Shown here in pieces: positions 5,017-6,851 of a DNA stretch of 6,851 nt. Under the pieces are notes generated by a model. The model ran no database searches. It had not been told where the DNA came from and saw only the letters and a program-made list of their open reading frames with translations. How positions within the stretch are numbered: the first letter of the stretch is position 1; each line of letters begins with the position of its first letter. Location of the stretch: contig PKZI01000123.1 in NCBI GenBank assembly GCA_003133005.1, positions 14,718 through 21,568 on the forward strand, given 5' to 3'. This DNA is from Acidimicrobiaceae bacterium (GTDB lineage Bacteria > Actinomycetota > Acidimicrobiia > Acidimicrobiales > RAAP-2). Both the position numbers and the translations under genes were made by a program.

Positions 5017-6461
5017 GGTGGTGCGCCAATCCCGAGCGCGCCGGGATTCAAAATATTGTTCGGGTCGAGTTCACGCTTCATTGCGACGAGTACGTCGTAT
5101 CCGGAACCAAGCGCTTCGCGCACGAAGCGCGCGCGATTACGCCCTACGCCGTGGTGGTGGCTGAGTGCACCTCCGCTCGCCAATACCGCTCGCGTGGCGA
5201 CGTCCCACGCGCGACGGTAGAACTCTTCCACGTCGCCTTCGGGTTTCGCGGCGAAGGTGAAGTAAAGGCACGCGCCGTCGAGGTAGGCGTGGCTCTGGTG
5301 GACCGAGGCGACGAACATGCCTTCGATCGAGCCGAGGGCCGTCGTGACTTCGTGATACATGGTCATCAGTATTGACCAGGGACCCGCGACTTCGAGGGTG
5401 TCAACGACATAGCCTCGTTCCCACAGCGGAGCCAACGCGCTCACGTCGTTACGGCGTTCGCGCCATTTCTCCACGAGGGTGACGTCGAGCCTCGTCGCCG
5501 AGGCGCACTCCTCATTGACGATCTCGAACGCGGCTTCAACGAATCCCTGACCTCCTTCATCGAGCACGATGAGCACGCAACCAGGAATCTCAAAGTTCCT
5601 CATTGATTCAGTGGCGTCATAGAGGCGAAGAACCGCCGGCGACGCGTCGCGCTGGAGAATTCGACGACAAGCGTCGAGACCTTCTTCGAAGTTCTCGAAA
5701 CGAAAGGCGGCGCGCTGTTCGTAGGTCGCGAGGCGTCGTGCAACCAACGTCGCCTCGGTGATGATCGCGAGCGTGCCCTCACTTCCTACGAACAGCGCCA
5801 TAAGGTCGGGACCAACGGCTTGTCGAGGGCCGTGACCGCCGAGCTCGAGTACCTCGCCGTTCGCCAGCACGACGGTCAGTGCGCGGACCATATCCTCGAT
5901 TTTTCCGTAGCGATTCGACAGTTGTCCGGCACCTCGGCACGCAATCCACCCACCGACAGTCGCGAGATCGAAGGACTGGGGAAAATGACCAATGGTCCAA
6001 CCTCGCGCGCTCGCAAACTCCTCAAGTTCAGGTCCAAACACACCCGCTTGGACTCGAATCGTGCCCGACGTCTCGTCAAGTTCGTGGATCGTGCTGAGTC
6101 GCGTGAGGTCGAGCGCGATGGCGCCGTCGAGGGGGACCGCCCCGCCGAGCACGCCCGAGCGTCCTCCCTGGGCCGTAACGCTGACCTTGTGTTCATTCGC
6201 GATACGTACGACGGCGCTTACCTGTTCGGTACTCGTGGGATACACGACCACGCCCGGCCAGTGCGGAACCTTTCCACTCGCGACGACGCCAATCGATAAG
6301 GGCCACCAGTCGCGTCCGTGCTCAGCACGACTCTTAACAGCGGTTTCGAAGCTAATCCCCGCGGCGCTGAACTCGTCAAGAACGCTCTGGGACAAAGCAG
6401 CCGGAGCGTCGGCGTCAAACGAACCCTCAGGATACTGATTGGGCATAGTTGGCGTCGTCAC
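5010..6461 (-). CDS. FAD-binding oxidase, alkyl-DHAP synthase (AGPS)-like
   Basis: Flavoprotein of the PCMH/FAD-oxidase superfamily, 483 aa, most like alkyldihydroxyacetone-phosphate synthase, which swaps the acyl chain of acyl-DHAP for a fatty alcohol to create an ether bond. The FAD domain spans about 67-240, with GGRSGVLGG (99-107), the AGPS-like GHFPQSF then TVGGW (158-172), YGKIED (185-190), GPD and GSEGTL (217-231). The C-terminal cap carries YLDGACLYFTF (393-403), matching the AGPS segment thought to hold its catalytic tyrosine (Y400 here), and GGALSHHHGVG (430-440), matching the triple-histidine SHHHGVGK of eukaryotic AGPS. DPNNILNPG near the end is typical of the family. It lacks the long N-terminal extension of the peroxisomal enzymes. 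GTG at 6461 lies 9 bp after the GlpD stop; ATG at 6446 is an alternative giving 478 aa. Ether-lipid synthesis is a family-based inference: actinobacterial members are mostly uncharacterised. Confidence 0.88.
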   Translation of the reverse strand: MTTPTMPNQYPEGSFDADAPAALSQSVLDEFSAAGISFETAVKSRAEHGRDWWPLSIGVVASGKVPHWPGVVVYPTSTEQVSAVVRIANEHKVSVTAQGGRSGVLGGAVPLDGAIALDLTRLSTIHELDETSGTIRVQAGVFGPELEEFASARGWTIGHFPQSFDLATVGGWIACRGAGQLSNRYGKIEDMVRALTVVLANGEVLELGGHGPRQAVGPDLMALFVGSEGTLAIITEATLVARRLATYEQRAAFRFENFEEGLDACRRILQRDASPAVLRLYDATESMRNFEIPGCVLIVLDEGGQGFVEAAFEIVNEECASATRLDVTLVEKWRERRNDVSALAPLWERGYVVDTLEVAGPWSILMTMYHEVTTALGSIEGMFVASVHQSHAYLDGACLYFTFAAKPEGDVEEFYRRAWDVATRAVLASGGALSHHHGVGRNRARFVREALGSGYDVLVAMKRELDPNNILNPGALGIGAPPW

Positions 6462-6470
6462 GTGAGCACT

Positions 6471-6851
6471 TTAGAGAGCGAGACCAGCCGCTGAGAGTTC
6501 CTTTAGTACGAGATCTTCGTACTGTTGCACTTCGTGTTCGCGCCGCTCGAGGTCCCAGCCGAGTTCGGTGGCGACCAGTTCGGCAATCACGGGCGCAGCC
6601 TTGCGAGTGGCTCTCGCGTCGTAGAGGTGTGCTCGCGTACGACGGGTCAACAGATCAATCAGCGAGGTCGCCATCTCGTGGCGCGCACTGAAAATGAATT
6701 CGGCCTTAATGAAAGGTTGATTGTCAATCACCGGTTCGCCAAGTGTTGGGTCGGCTTTCGTGAGTGCGAGTATCTCCTTGGCGTCGACGCCGAAACGTTC
6801 GTAGAGATGGCTCTCTAATCGGTTACTTGGGCGCCAGGTGCCGTAGCCGTG
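6471..6851 (-). CDS. glpD: Glycerol-3-phosphate dehydrogenase, C-terminal part (partial)
   Basis: The gene enters from the right edge and 126 C-terminal residues are in the window, ending at TAA (6473-6471). The reading frame is open from base 6851 (HGYGTWRPSNRLESHLYERF...), so the internal GTG at 6731 is not the start. The segment is the C-terminal helical domain (DAO_C) of FAD-dependent sn-glycerol-3-phosphate dehydrogenases, which oxidise G3P to DHAP at the membrane and pass electrons to quinone. The hallmark ARHEMATSLIDLLTRRTRA lies about residues 54-72 of the visible part, followed by a LGWD segment and a heptad-rich tail. The FAD domain is outside the window, so activity cannot be judged. 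It is first of three minus-strand genes, 9 bp ahead of the AGPS-like oxidase, which places G3P/DHAP chemistry beside it. A related GlpA-type protein is the alternative. Confidence 0.86.
   Translation of the reverse strand, partial: HGYGTWRPSNRLESHLYERFGVDAKEILALTKADPTLGEPVIDNQPFIKAEFIFSARHEMATSLIDLLTRRTRAHLYDARATRKAAPVIAELVATELGWDLERREHEVQQYEDLVLKELSAAGLAL

Noticed and set aside
4543..5220. Long plus-strand open frame opposite the kinase and flavoprotein genes (225 codons)
   Set aside because: It is antisense to two well-supported overlapping genes, gives an arginine- and serine-rich product with no recognisable motif, and is expected in GC-rich DNA.
5820..6299. Plus-strand open frame of 159 codons inside the AGPS-like gene
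   Set aside because: It is an antisense shadow of the FAD-binding domain with no recognisable domain or ribosome-binding site.
6471..6731. Small separate 86-residue gene starting at GTG 6731
   Set aside because: The frame stays open to the window edge and the upstream residues continue the GlpD C-terminal pattern, so it is the tail of a larger gene.

Overview
The window looks like chromosome from a moderately GC-rich actinobacterium, possibly of the Acidimicrobiia type. This is inferred from the style of the proteins (an actinobacterial-type GlpD C-terminus, a GHFPQS-type AGPS-like flavoprotein, a BphA4-like reductase), from frequent GTG starts, and from genes packed with 4-7 bp overlaps. 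I see no insertion sequence, CRISPR array, tRNA or phage gene.

Left edge (1 to about 57, minus strand): the 5' end of the RNase P RNA gene rnpB runs off the window. Its P3 hairpin and the highly conserved GAGGAAAGTC block (P4 5' strand) are both readable. A gap of about 80 bp, which must hold the divergent promoters, separates it from the plus-strand operon.

Plus-strand operon (137-3547): xseA and xseB (exonuclease VII large and small subunits), a metallo-beta-lactamase-fold hydrolase (glyoxalase II / ETHE1-like), and a BphA4-type NAD(P)H-dependent FAD reductase. All three junctions are 4-base ATGA or GTGA stop/start overlaps, so the four genes are probably co-transcribed and translationally coupled, although DNA repair and small-molecule redox functions are not obviously related.

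Minus-strand operon (6851 down to 3565, converging on the first): the C-terminal 126 residues of a GlpD-type glycerol-3-phosphate dehydrogenase, then an alkyl-DHAP-synthase-like (AGPS-like) flavoprotein, then an FGGY kinase built like glycerol kinase but with three glycerol-contact residues replaced. This is the most interesting part. G3P/DHAP oxidoreduction, an ether-bond-forming type of flavoenzyme and a kinase with a remodelled pocket together suggest a small pathway for making or salvaging ether (alkyl-glycerol) lipids, or for a related glycerol derivative. That pathway is inference; the family assignments are well supported. The two operons end only 17 bp apart, with one short hairpin across the junction.
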